Shown here piece by piece: positions 54,497 to 62,853 of a stretch of 64,000 nucleotides of DNA (position 1 is its first letter; each line of letters starts with the position of its first letter). Made by a program: the position numbers and the translations under genes. The notes beneath the pieces are model-generated. The model did not search any database, was not told where the DNA came from, and was given only the letters and a program-made list of their open reading frames with translations. Origin of the DNA: Nocardioides marinus. Lineage in GTDB: Bacteria > Actinomycetota > Actinomycetes > Propionibacteriales > Nocardioidaceae. Where the stretch lies: the NCBI RefSeq assembly GCF_013408145.1, contig NZ_JACBZI010000001.1, positions 1,595,501 to 1,659,500 on the forward strand. Reading direction: 5' to 3'.

Positions 54497-55156
54497 TCAG
54501 CCGAAGGGGAGCGGCTCGGGGGCGAGGGAGACCGCCTTGGCGCGGGCGGCGGTGAGCCGACGGCGGTGGTGCTGGCGGCAGAGCACCTCGTAGGCGATGT
54601 CGACGTCGGCGTCGTGCTGGTCGGGCTGCTCGACGTCGCCGACGACGATGACGTCGCCCTCGACGACCATGACGCCGTTCTCGGTGCGGGCGTTGTGGGT
54701 GGCGCGCTTGCCGCACCAGCACAACGCCTCGACCTGCAGCACGTTCATCCGGTCGGCGAGCTCGACCAGGCGCGCGGAGCCCGGGAACATCAGGGTGCGG
54801 AAGTCGGTGAGGATGCCGAAGGCGAACACGTCGATCTGCAGCTCGTCGACGATCTTGGCGAGCTGGTCGATCTGGTCGGGGGAGTAGAACTGGGCCTCGT
54901 CGCAGATCAGGTAGTCGATCCGGGCGCCCTGCGTGAGGTGGTCGACGACGTGGCGCCAGAAGTCGAAGTCGGAGTCGACCTCGAGAGCGTCGTGGGTGAG
55001 CCCGAGGCGGCTGGAGAGGCGGCCGGTGCCGGCGCGGTCGCGGGTGACGAAGATCTGCCCCTGACGGCCGCGTGCGGCGTGGTTGTGGTTGGTCTGGAGC
55101 GCCAGCGTGCTCTTGCCGGAGTCCATGGTGCCGGTGAAGAACTGGAGCTCAGCCAC
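54497..55156 (-). CDS. tdk: Thymidine kinase
   Basis: A 219-residue type II thymidine kinase of the nucleotide salvage pathway. The P-loop is GTMDSGKS (residues 9-16), Walker B-like segment YLICDEAQFY, the lasso region holds zinc-binding cysteines (ALCWCGKRATHNAR and VLCRQHH), and NGVMVVEGDVIVVGD follows. GTG 55156 follows a TAGGAT hexamer by eight bases. It diverges from the sulfurtransferase gene with a 35-bp gap. Confidence 0.94.
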   Translation of the reverse strand: MAELQFFTGTMDSGKSTLALQTNHNHAARGRQGQIFVTRDRAGTGRLSSRLGLTHDALEVDSDFDFWRHVVDHLTQGARIDYLICDEAQFYSPDQIDQLAKIVDELQIDVFAFGILTDFRTLMFPGSARLVELADRMNVLQVEALCWCGKRATHNARTENGVMVVEGDVIVVGDVEQPDQHDADVDIAYEVLCRQHHRRRLTAARAKAVSLAPEPLPFG

Positions 55157-55164
55157 GGGGCGAG

Positions 55165-55170
55165 ATCCTA
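55165..55170 (-). promoter_or_regulatory. -10 element for tdk
   Basis: TAGGAT on the minus strand, eight bases before the GTG at 55156; predicts a leaderless or nearly leaderless mRNA. Confidence 0.45.
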
Positions 55171-55191
55171 GGTGTCCGGCAGGATGGGCGC

Positions 55192-56028
55192 ATGTCCGGG
55201 CCAGTGCATCCCCTCATCGACACCGCCGAGCTGCGCGCGCTGCTGGAGGCCGGGCGGGCGCCGACCCTGCTCGACGTGCGCTACCGGCTGGGCGGACCGC
55301 CGGGCGCCGGGGAGCACGAGGCGGGGCACGTCCCGGGGGCGGCGTACGTCGACCTGGACACCGCCCTGGCCGCCCCGGTCCGTGAGGACCGTCGCGGTGG
55401 CCGGCACCCGCTGCCCGAGACCGGCGTGTTCCTGGAAGCGATGCGCGCGGCCGGGGTGACCCGCGGTGGGCCCGTCGTGGTCTACGACGACTGGTCCGGT
55501 CACGCAGCCGCCCGGGCCTGGTGGCTGCTGCGTCACCACGGCGTCGAGGACGTGCGGGTGCTGGACGGTGGCTGGAGCGCGTGGGTGGCTGACGGTGGGT
55601 CGGTGGAGACCGGCGAGGTCGCCCCGGTGCGCGGTGACCTGGACGGCGAGCCGGGCTCGATGCCGGTGGTGGCCGCCGAGGACGTCCCCGCGGTCAGCGT
55701 GCTGGTCGACGCGCGGGCGGGTGAGCGCTACCGGGGCGAGGTGGAGCCCGTGGACCCGGTGGCCGGCCACGTGCCCGGCGCCGTGAACGTGCCGACCGCG
55801 CTCAACCTCACGGCGGACGGGAGGTTCCGCCCGGTCCCCGAGCTGCGCGAGGAGTACGCCGCCGTCGGGGCCGTGCCCGGCGCGGACGTCGCGGCGTACT
55901 GCGGCTCGGGCGTCACCGCCTGCCTCGACGTGCTCGCCCTGGAGCTGGTGGGCGTGCGGGCCGCGCTGTACCCGGGCTCGTGGAGCGACTGGGTCAGCGA
56001 CCCTGCGCGACCGGTGGCCAAGGACTGA
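55192..56028 (+). CDS. Thiosulfate/3-mercaptopyruvate sulfurtransferase (rhodanese)
   Basis: A 278-residue protein with two tandem rhodanese domains. The N-terminal domain (about 1-140) is structural: its loop region reads VVVYDDWSGHAAAR and lacks cysteine. The C-terminal domain carries the catalytic persulfide Cys237 in loop CGSGVTA. A CGSGVT loop is found in both mercaptopyruvate and thiosulfate enzymes, so the donor cannot be fixed. It resembles mycobacterial SseA-type proteins. It is convergent with the acyl reductase gene. Confidence 0.9.
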   Translation: MSGPVHPLIDTAELRALLEAGRAPTLLDVRYRLGGPPGAGEHEAGHVPGAAYVDLDTALAAPVREDRRGGRHPLPETGVFLEAMRAAGVTRGGPVVVYDDWSGHAAARAWWLLRHHGVEDVRVLDGGWSAWVADGGSVETGEVAPVRGDLDGEPGSMPVVAAEDVPAVSVLVDARAGERYRGEVEPVDPVAGHVPGAVNVPTALNLTADGRFRPVPELREEYAAVGAVPGADVAAYCGSGVTACLDVLALELVGVRAALYPGSWSDWVSDPARPVAKD

Positions 56029-56048
56029 GGTCGACGGGCGTGTCCTTC

Positions 56049-58055
56049 CTACCAGTGCACGCCCTTGAAGATCTTGGCCAGCATGATCTGCTCGGTCTCC
56101 CGCGAGCCCTGGGCCGCGTCGCCGCGGGCGGCGGCTGAGTCGGGGAACACGTGGTAGGCCATGTTGAGGATCCGGAAGGCCAGCTTGGGCGCGACCGTGT
56201 GGGCGATGGCACCGGCGTTGCCGAGTGCGGTGTTGATCTCGTGCGGACGCTCGACCATCGCCCTGATGACCAGGTCGGCGGCCTGCGCCGGGGAGATGGT
56301 GGGGAACTTGTCGTAGATCTTGGTGGGGGCGATCATCGGCGTCCGCACCAGCGGCATGTGGATGCCGGTGAAGGTGATGCCGTCACCCACCAGCTCGGAG
56401 GAGACCACGTTGGACCAGGAGTCCAGCGCCGCCTTGGAGGCGACGTAGGCCGAGAACCGCGGCGGGTTGGTCTGCACGCCGATGGAGCTGATGTTCACGA
56501 TGTGCCCGCGTCGCTGCTCGCGCATCGTGGGGATCAGGCCCATGACCAGGCGGATCGCGCCGAAGTAGTTCAGCTGCATGGTCCGCTCGAAGTCGTGGAA
56601 GCGGTCGTGGCTGAGCTTGAGGGAGCGGCGGATCGAGCGACCGGCGTTGTTGACCACGAAGTCGACCGAGGGCAGCTCGGCGGCCAGCTGTGCGCACAGG
56701 GCGTCGATGGCGTCGAGGTCGGAGAGGTCGCAGGGATAGACGTGGGCGTTGCCGCCGCGGGCCTCGATGACTGCGCGGGTCTCCTCGAGCTTGTCCTTGC
56801 CTCGGGCCACCAGCACGGGGATGCCGCCGCACTGGGCGACCTTGAGCGCGGTGACCTGCCCGATCCCGGAGGAGGCGCCGGTGATGACCACGTGCTTGCC
56901 CTGCAGCGCCGCCCGGTTGTCGGCGTCGCGGCCGCAGGAGTCGTCGAGGTGCTCCTCCCAGTAGCCCCACAGCGTGCGGGCGTAGGACTCCAGGTCCGGC
57001 ACGCCGATGCCGGAGCCGGCCAGGGCCTTCTCGGTGCGGCGGGAGTCGAAGACAGGGGCGAAGCCGGTGTGGCCCAGCACCTCCGCGGGCACGCCGAGCT
57101 GGCTGGTCAGCGGGTCGAGGACCGACTGCACGACCCCGTTGCGCGCCAGCGCACCGACGTACGTCGAGGGGCGCATCATGCGGGGGACGAGGGCCAGCGG
57201 CCCGGCCTGGGTCACGTTGCGGTCGACGGGTGTGGCGAAGCGGGGTGCCCCGGCAGCGGCGCAGAAGGCGTTGACGACCTCGACCACCGGCTGCGGCTCG
57301 GGGTTGACGAGGTGGAAGGCCTGGCCGTCGAGGTCGGGGCGGTGCGCGATGTGGTCCATCGCCTTGGCCACGTAGTCCACCGGCACGACGTTGGTGTCGC
57401 CGAGGTCGACGCCGACGAGCGGCAACCAGGCCGGCAACCGGTCGCGCAGCATCTTCATCAGCGGGAAGAAGTAGTAGGGCCCGTCGACCTTGTCCATCTC
57501 GCCGGTCTGGGAGTCGCCGACCACGATCGCGGGGCGGTAGACGCGCCAGGGGACCGACGCCTCCTCCCGCACGATCCGCTCGGACTCGAACTTCGTGCGG
57601 TGGTACGGCGAGGGCAGGTGCTGGCCCTGGTCGAACATCGTCTCGTCGAAGCGGCCGTGGTGCTCGCCGGCGGCGGCCACCGAGGACACCTGGTGGAAGC
57701 AGCCCACCTCGAGCGCCTCGGCGAGCTCGACGGCGTGCCGGGTGCCGCCGACGTTCATCGTCTCGTTGGTCGCGTCGTCGGCCGTCATGTCGTAGATGGC
57801 CGCCAGGTGGAAGAAGTGCTCGATGGAGCCACGGTGCTCGGCCACCCAGGCGGGGTCGACGCCGAGACCGTCCTGGGACAGGTCGCCGACGACCGGCGTG
57901 ACCCGGTCGGTGCCCCAGCGTCGGATCAGCGCGTCCATCCGGTGGCGGCTGCCGGCCCGGACGAGCACGAAGATCTCGCCCTCGCGATGGTCGAGCAGCT
58001 CGGTCACGAGGAACCGGCCGATGAACCCGGTGGCACCGGTCACGAAGTAGGCCAT
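56049..58055 (-). CDS. Two-domain fatty acyl-CoA reductase-like SDR protein
   Basis: A 668-residue fusion. The N-terminal extended SDR/male-sterility-type domain has GATGFIG (residues 7-13) and Tyr151-X3-Lys155 (YHRTK). The C-terminal classical SDR domain has GASSGIG (393-399), NNAG at 469-472, Ser523/524 and Tyr537-X3-Lys541. Both active sites look intact. This architecture matches bacterial long-chain acyl-CoA reductases (Marinobacter-type; mycobacterial Acr1-like), which make alcohols for wax esters. Alcohol or aldehyde as final product is unknown. TAGTCT six bases before the ATG predicts a leaderless message. Confidence 0.86.
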   Translation of the reverse strand: MAYFVTGATGFIGRFLVTELLDHREGEIFVLVRAGSRHRMDALIRRWGTDRVTPVVGDLSQDGLGVDPAWVAEHRGSIEHFFHLAAIYDMTADDATNETMNVGGTRHAVELAEALEVGCFHQVSSVAAAGEHHGRFDETMFDQGQHLPSPYHRTKFESERIVREEASVPWRVYRPAIVVGDSQTGEMDKVDGPYYFFPLMKMLRDRLPAWLPLVGVDLGDTNVVPVDYVAKAMDHIAHRPDLDGQAFHLVNPEPQPVVEVVNAFCAAAGAPRFATPVDRNVTQAGPLALVPRMMRPSTYVGALARNGVVQSVLDPLTSQLGVPAEVLGHTGFAPVFDSRRTEKALAGSGIGVPDLESYARTLWGYWEEHLDDSCGRDADNRAALQGKHVVITGASSGIGQVTALKVAQCGGIPVLVARGKDKLEETRAVIEARGGNAHVYPCDLSDLDAIDALCAQLAAELPSVDFVVNNAGRSIRRSLKLSHDRFHDFERTMQLNYFGAIRLVMGLIPTMREQRRGHIVNISSIGVQTNPPRFSAYVASKAALDSWSNVVSSELVGDGITFTGIHMPLVRTPMIAPTKIYDKFPTISPAQAADLVIRAMVERPHEINTALGNAGAIAHTVAPKLAFRILNMAYHVFPDSAAARGDAAQGSRETEQIMLAKIFKGVHW

Positions 58056-58061
58056 GGGCGG

Positions 58062-58067
58062 AGACTA
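58062..58067 (-). promoter_or_regulatory. -10 element for the acyl reductase gene
   Basis: TAGTCT on the minus strand ends six bases before the ATG at 58055. Confidence 0.5.
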
Positions 58068-58119
58068 GTCCTGCCCGGGCGCGCGTGGGGACCTCCAGCA
58101 CGCCGCGATCGCGCGAGGA

Positions 58120-59088
58120 CTACTCCTTCGAGCCGCCGAACATGATCTCGTCCCAGCTGGGCACCGAGGCGCGTCCGCGCTTGCGGGTCGGCTTGCGGGC
58201 CGCCGGCTCGTCCAGGTGCTCGGGCTGCGCGGCCTCGGCCTGCTGCGCGGGCGTGGCGGCCGGGGGCTCGGTGGTCTCGCGGGCGGCCGGTGCCCCCTCG
58301 CTCCGGCGGTCGGGCGCCGGCTCGGGTTGTCCGGGCTCGGCGTCGGCGCGCACCCGCTCGGCCGGCGCCTCGTCGTGGAGGTCGGGGACGGTCTCCGGCG
58401 CGACCAGGTGGATCGCGTCGTCACCCAGCGGCAGCTGGTCGGGCTCGTCGACGGCAGCGGCGCGGCGGCGGCGTACCTGCTCCAGGTCGTCGGGGGCCGG
58501 CGGAGCGGCCGGGGTGGCGGAGCGGTCGCCGATCAGCCAGCGGGCGTCGTCGTCCTCGGCCACGACGTAGTTGCCGGGCATGTCGTAGGTGTAGGTGCCG
58601 GTGCCGCTGCGGGCCTGGGTCGCGAAGTCGGCGGTGAGGACCCAGCGGCCGTCCTCGCGCCGCCAGGCGTCCCAGGCGACGGTGTCGGCCCCGACGTTGA
58701 TCGAGCGCAGGTGGGACTCCACCGCCTCGCCGAGGATGCGGGCCCCGTCGCCGTTGCGGCGGCGTACCGAGCTGCGCTGGGCCCGCTGGGCGACGTGCTC
58801 GCGCTCGGCGAGGACGGGCCCGGCGAACGGCATGATCTTCTCGACGCTGGTCTGGGCCGCCTCGGCGACCGCCTCCGGCGTCTCTCCGGCCCGGATGCGG
58901 GCCTGGATGTCGCGAGGCCGCAGGACGCTCTCCATGGTGATCTCCAACTGACCGAGTCGTGACGTCTCGCCGCGCAGGGCGCTGCGGAGCCGGGCGTCGA
59001 CGTCGAGGGTGTACTCCTCCCCGGCGTCGCTGACCAGGAGCAGGCGCTTCCCGTCCTCGCTCGTGCCCGCGAGGGTCAGGTGCACCAT
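58120..59088 (-). CDS. sepH: Septation protein SepH
   Basis: A 322-residue cytoplasmic division protein (DUF3071). The N-terminal domain (about residues 1-150) starts MVHLTLAGTSEDGKRLLLVSDAGEEYTL and includes the helix-turn-helix-like RIRAGETPEAVAEAAQTSVEKIMPF needed in Streptomyces for FtsZ interaction. A long Pro/Ala/Glu/Asp-rich disordered region follows, and a short conserved basic C-terminus (RKRGRASVPSWDEIMFG) ends it. SepH stimulates FtsZ assembly. AGGAGG lies 11 bases before the ATG. Confidence 0.92.
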   Translation of the reverse strand: MVHLTLAGTSEDGKRLLLVSDAGEEYTLDVDARLRSALRGETSRLGQLEITMESVLRPRDIQARIRAGETPEAVAEAAQTSVEKIMPFAGPVLAEREHVAQRAQRSSVRRRNGDGARILGEAVESHLRSINVGADTVAWDAWRREDGRWVLTADFATQARSGTGTYTYDMPGNYVVAEDDDARWLIGDRSATPAAPPAPDDLEQVRRRRAAAVDEPDQLPLGDDAIHLVAPETVPDLHDEAPAERVRADAEPGQPEPAPDRRSEGAPAARETTEPPAATPAQQAEAAQPEHLDEPAARKPTRKRGRASVPSWDEIMFGGSKE

Positions 59089-59261
59089 GAGCCGGTCCAC
59101 CTCCTGCTTCGTAGTCCATCGCCGCCGGAGTGCCCGGGGTGCGCCGAGCCTACGCCAGGAGGCGCTCCGGACCAGGGACCCCGGCGCCCGGCGGCTCCGT
59201 GGCGTGCGCCCGCCACGCAAATGCCTGGCGGACGGCCGCCGCCGGGCGCCACCATCGGCTC

Positions 59262-59720
59262 ATGACCACGACCTGGCTCCCCCCGGACTGGGAGCACCCG
59301 CTGCGGGTGGACCTGCCCACCGGCCACCACCTGCGCCCGATCACCGCCGACGACACCGAGAAGGACATGCTCGCCGTCATGGGCTCCCGCGACCGCCTGT
59401 GGTCGATCTACGGCGCGGCCTGGGGCTGGCCGCCCGAGGACATGAGTGCCGAGGCCGACCGCGAGGATCTGCAACGGCACTGGGAGGAGATGCAGACCCA
59501 CGAGTCCTTCAACTACGCGCTCCTGGACGCCGGGGAGACCGAGCTGATCGGCTGCGTCTACATCGACCCAGGCGACGGGCCGGAGTGCGACGCCGTCATC
59601 TCGTGGTGGGTGCGGGACGAGTACGTCGGCAGCGGGCTGGAGTCGGCGCTCGACTCCTTCGTCCCCGACTGGATCGACCGCGACTGGCCGGTGACGGCGC
59701 CCTTCTACGGGGTGCGCTGA
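59262..59720 (+). CDS. GNAT-like acetyltransferase
   Basis: A 152-residue protein with the layout of a GNAT N-acetyltransferase: LPTGHHLRPITADDTEKDMLAVMGSR at the start, central strands NYALLDAGETELIGCVYIDP, and a CoA-loop region DAVISWWVRDEYVGSGLESALD, where the usual Q/RxxGxG/A motif is weak. Substrate unknown, and acetyl transfer is not certain given the poor CoA loop. CACCAT ends six bases before the ATG. It diverges from sepH. Confidence 0.7.
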   Translation: MTTTWLPPDWEHPLRVDLPTGHHLRPITADDTEKDMLAVMGSRDRLWSIYGAAWGWPPEDMSAEADREDLQRHWEEMQTHESFNYALLDAGETELIGCVYIDPGDGPECDAVISWWVRDEYVGSGLESALDSFVPDWIDRDWPVTAPFYGVR

Positions 59721-59760
59721 GGGCGGCTCCCGCCGCTGGGTCCTGGCGGGCGGGCCTGGG

Positions 59761-59766
59761 TAGCCT
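59761..59766 (+). promoter_or_regulatory. -10 element for the TRIC gene
   Basis: TAGCCT ends six bases before the GTG at 59773, predicting a leaderless mRNA. Confidence 0.5.
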
Positions 59767-59772
59767 GCGCGG

Positions 59773-60408
59773 GTGACGACCCCCGAACCCAGTGCCACCC
59801 TGGTCGTCCTGGACCTCGTGGGCATCTTCGTGTTCGCGATCTCCGGTGCCCTGGTGGCGGTGCGCAAGGAGCTCGACGTCTTCGGCGTGCTCGTGCTGGC
59901 CGGCGTCACCGGCCTGGGTGGTGGGTTCCTGCGCGACGTCCTGATCGACGCCGCCCCGCCCGCTGCGCTCGAGGACTGGCGCTACCTGATGGTCCCGGTG
60001 GCCGCCGGGCTGGTGACGTTCCTCTACCACCCGGCACTGGGCCGGATGGAGCGGCTGGTCAACGTCTTCGACGCCTTCGGGCTCGCGCTCTTCTGCGTCG
60101 CGGGTGCCCTGAAGGCCGTCGACTACGGGCTGGGGCCGCTGCCGGCGGCGCTGCTGGGGATGACGACCGGGATCGGCGGCGGGATGATGCGCGACGTCCT
60201 GGCCGGCCGGGTGCCGGTGATCTTCCGCGGGGAGCTCTACGCCACCCCCGCGCTCGCCGGAGCGCTGGTCGCGGTGATGCTCGACCGGGCCGACGTGCCC
60301 TACGGCCTGGCCGCGGCCGCGGGCGCCACGGTGTGCCTGGTCTGGAGGCTGCTGTCGATGTGGCGCGGGTGGCAGGCGCCGGTGCCGCGCGGGTCCGCCA
60401 GCGTCTGA
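59773..60408 (+). CDS. TRIC family cation channel (UPF0126) protein
   Basis: A 211-residue membrane protein with about seven helices built from two homologous repeats. Each repeat ends with a Gly-rich motif: GVTGLGGGFLRDVLI near residue 50 and GMTTGIGGGMMRDVL near residue 135. Bacterial TRIC homologues form trimers and conduct monovalent cations. The GTG start lies directly behind a leaderless-type -10. It converges on the MFS gene with 22 bp between the stop codons. Confidence 0.88.
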   Translation: MTTPEPSATLVVLDLVGIFVFAISGALVAVRKELDVFGVLVLAGVTGLGGGFLRDVLIDAAPPAALEDWRYLMVPVAAGLVTFLYHPALGRMERLVNVFDAFGLALFCVAGALKAVDYGLGPLPAALLGMTTGIGGGMMRDVLAGRVPVIFRGELYATPALAGALVAVMLDRADVPYGLAAAAGATVCLVWRLLSMWRGWQAPVPRGSASV

Positions 60409-60430
60409 GCGCCGGCCCCCGGTCGGCCCG

Positions 60431-61624
60431 TCAGTCGCGGTCGGAGCGCGGCAGCGAGAGCGCCGCCACGGCGGCGAGGACACCGGCGGCCAGGGACACC
60501 AGGTAGGCCGGGTTGGCCCCGTAGTGGTCCACGACGAAGCCCGAGGCGGCCGCGCCGGGGGCGACGCCGGCGACCAGCCCCGTCTGCACGAGGGCCATGC
60601 CCTCGGTGAGGCGGGCCCGGGGGGTGCTGGACTCCACCAGCGACATGGTCGCGACCAGGGTGGGTGCGATCGCCGCGCCGCCCACGAGCAGCACCAGGCC
60701 CATCAGGGGCAGCGAGCCGACCAGCCACAACGGCGCCATGGCCAGCGCCATGGCCGCGGCGCCCACCTGCAGCCGGGTGGTCACCGAGCGGCGCCAGGTC
60801 AGGGCCCCGGTGACCACGCCCGAGACCAGGCTGCCCAGCGCCCACAGGGCCAGCAGGGCGCCCGCCCACGCCGGCGAGCCCAGCTCGTCGGCGAAGGCGA
60901 CGGTGGTGACCTCGGCGGCGCCGAAGAGCACGCCCAGGCACGCCGAGACGACCGTGAGCGGGGCGAGGGTGCGCCAGGGCAGCGGGACGCGGCGGTCACC
61001 GCCGCGGCGGTGCGGGTGGGCCGGGGGAGCGGTCGCCCGCTGGGCCGCGAACGCCCAGGAGCCCAACGAGCCCGCGACGGCGGCCACCGCCAAGCCGAGC
61101 ACCGGGTGCACGAGGGTGGCCAGCACCGTGACCAGGATCGGCCCCAGGATGAAGACGACCTCGTCGAAGACCGCCTCGAGTGCGTACGCCGTCTGCACCT
61201 GGGCCGGTCGGTCCAGCACCTGCGCCCACCGGGCGCGCACGGCCGAGCCGATCTGGGGCAGCGAGCCCCCGGCCACGGCCGCGGCGACGTACGACGCGAC
61301 CCGCGGCCAGTCCGCCTGGACCGACCACACGAGCACCGTGGTGGCCACGCCGAAGACCGACCCGGCGACGGCGAGGACCGGCCCCTGGCCCCAGCGGTCC
61401 AGCAGCCGGCCCTGGGCGATGGCGAGGACGGCGTTGGCGACCATGTAGGCCGCGGAGACCGAGCCGGCGAGGCCGTAGGAGCCGGTCGCGCCCTCGACGA
61501 GGAGCACGATGCCGAGCCCGGCCATCGAGATCGGCAGCCGTGCCACCAGGCCGGTCAGCGAGAAGGCCAGCGCGCCGGGGTGCGCCAGCACGTCCCGGTA
61601 GCTCCTCAGCCCGCCTCCTGCCAC
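60431..61624 (-). CDS. MFS transporter
   Basis: A 397-residue major facilitator with twelve predicted helices in two six-helix halves. A central basic loop (AQRATAPPAHPHRRGGDRR) separates the halves. The first helices (FSLTGLVARLPISMAGLGIVLLV) and GRLLDRWGQGPVLAVAG loop between helices 2 and 3 fit drug-efflux-like families. Substrate cannot be predicted. GTG 61624 lies six bases after TAGGTT. It is divergent from the ferrochelatase gene. Confidence 0.88.
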   Translation of the reverse strand: MAGGGLRSYRDVLAHPGALAFSLTGLVARLPISMAGLGIVLLVEGATGSYGLAGSVSAAYMVANAVLAIAQGRLLDRWGQGPVLAVAGSVFGVATTVLVWSVQADWPRVASYVAAAVAGGSLPQIGSAVRARWAQVLDRPAQVQTAYALEAVFDEVVFILGPILVTVLATLVHPVLGLAVAAVAGSLGSWAFAAQRATAPPAHPHRRGGDRRVPLPWRTLAPLTVVSACLGVLFGAAEVTTVAFADELGSPAWAGALLALWALGSLVSGVVTGALTWRRSVTTRLQVGAAAMALAMAPLWLVGSLPLMGLVLLVGGAAIAPTLVATMSLVESSTPRARLTEGMALVQTGLVAGVAPGAAASGFVVDHYGANPAYLVSLAAGVLAAVAALSLPRSDRD

Positions 61625-61630
61625 GTCCGG

Positions 61631-61636
61631 AACCTA
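61631..61636 (-). promoter_or_regulatory. -10 element for the MFS transporter gene
   Basis: TAGGTT on the minus strand ends six bases before the GTG at 61624. Confidence 0.5.
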
Positions 61637-61700
61637 GGACCAGGCCACCACCCGGGGCGAATCGGGGCGGGCGATCCGCGAGGGTGAGGAGGGGGGTTCC

Positions 61701-61706
61701 TACGAT
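61701..61706 (+). promoter_or_regulatory. -10 element for leaderless ferrochelatase gene
   Basis: TACGAT ends six bases before the ATG at 61713 with GGGGTC between. Confidence 0.5.
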
Positions 61707-61712
61707 GGGGTC

Positions 61713-62843
61713 ATGGCGAGCCCCGACGTGAGCCCCTACGACGCGCTGCTGCTGGTCTCCTTCGGGGGTCCCGAGAAGCCCGAGGACGTGGTGCCGTTCC
61801 TGGAGAACGTCACGCGCGGGCGGGGCATCCCCAAGGAGCGGCTGGAGGAGGTGGGCGAGCACTACTTCCTGTTCGGGGGGCGCTCGCCGATCAACGACCA
61901 GTGCCGCGCCCTGCTGGCCGCGATCCGCGCCGAGCTGGCCGACGCCGGCATCGACCTCCCGGTCTACTGGGGCAACCGCAACTGGGACCCGTTCCTGACC
62001 GACACGCTGCAGCAGATGGCCGAGGACGGCGTGACCCGGGCGGCCTGCTTCGTGACCAGCGCCTACAGCTCCTGGTCCTCGTGCCGGCAGTACCGCGAGA
62101 ACCTCTGGGACGCCGTCGACCCGCTGGGTGAGGGCCCCGGCCCCGAGGGCTCGCCGGTGCGCCTGGACAAGCTGCGCCACTACTTCAACCACCCCGGCTT
62201 CGTGGAGCCCAACGTCGACGCGGTGCTGGCGGCGCTCGCCGACCTGCCCGACGACGTCCGGGCGGGCGCGGAGCTGGTGTTCGTCACCCACTCCATCCCC
62301 ACGGCCATGAGCGAGCGCAGCGGCGACCCCGAGCGGGACTGGGAGGAGGGCAGCGCCTACGTCGCGCAGCACCTCGACGTCGCGCGCAGCATCGTGGACC
62401 GCGTCGCCGAGGAGACCGGCACCCGGCACGAGCACGCCCTGGTCTACTGCTCGCGCTCCGGGTCCCCGCAGGTCCCGTGGCTCGAGCCGGACGTCAACGA
62501 CCACCTCACGGCGCTGAAGGAGCGAGGGGCGTCCGCAGCGGTGATCGTGCCGGTCGGCTTCGTCTCCGACCACATGGAGGTCGTCTACGACCTCGACACC
62601 GAGGCGCTGGCGACCGCGGAGGAGATCGGGTTGCCGGCCACCCGCGCCGCCACCGCCGGCACCGACCCGCGGTTCGTCGCGATGGTGCGCGACCTGCTGG
62701 TCGAGCGGGCCACCGTCGAGCGTGGTGAGGAGGTCGCCCGCGCCGCCACCGGCGACATCGGGGCGATGTGGGACGTGTGCCCGGTCGGTTGCTGCGCCAA
62801 CCCACGCGCTGAGCGGCCCGCCCTGTGCGGCCGCGACACCTGA
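61713..62843 (+). CDS. cpfC: Ferrochelatase (coproporphyrin III ferrochelatase) with [2Fe-2S] ligands
   Basis: A 376-residue enzyme that inserts Fe2+ into coproporphyrin III in the actinobacterial haem pathway. Start features are [31 protein letters not shown]. The active-site His lies in [10 protein letters not shown], with the conserved Glu further on in the segment around [19 protein letters not shown]. Cysteines matching the [2Fe-2S] cluster of mycobacterial ferrochelatase are present: one in [11 protein letters not shown] and three or four in the C-terminal [18 protein letters not shown]. The second inositol phosphatase-like gene follows ten bases after its stop. Confidence 0.94.
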   Translation: MASPDVSPYDALLLVSFGGPEKPEDVVPFLENVTRGRGIPKERLEEVGEHYFLFGGRSPINDQCRALLAAIRAELADAGIDLPVYWGNRNWDPFLTDTLQQMAEDGVTRAACFVTSAYSSWSSCRQYRENLWDAVDPLGEGPGPEGSPVRLDKLRHYFNHPGFVEPNVDAVLAALADLPDDVRAGAELVFVTHSIPTAMSERSGDPERDWEEGSAYVAQHLDVARSIVDRVAEETGTRHEHALVYCSRSGSPQVPWLEPDVNDHLTALKERGASAAVIVPVGFVSDHMEVVYDLDTEALATAEEIGLPATRAATAGTDPRFVAMVRDLLVERATVERGEEVARAATGDIGAMWDVCPVGCCANPRAERPALCGRDT

Positions 62844-62853
62844 GCCGGCCCCG

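Noticed and set aside
54077..55171. Plus-strand gene across the HNH-tdk gap
   Set aside because: The open frame is mainly antisense to tdk and crosses the repeat array. No ribosome binding site or recognisable domain is present.
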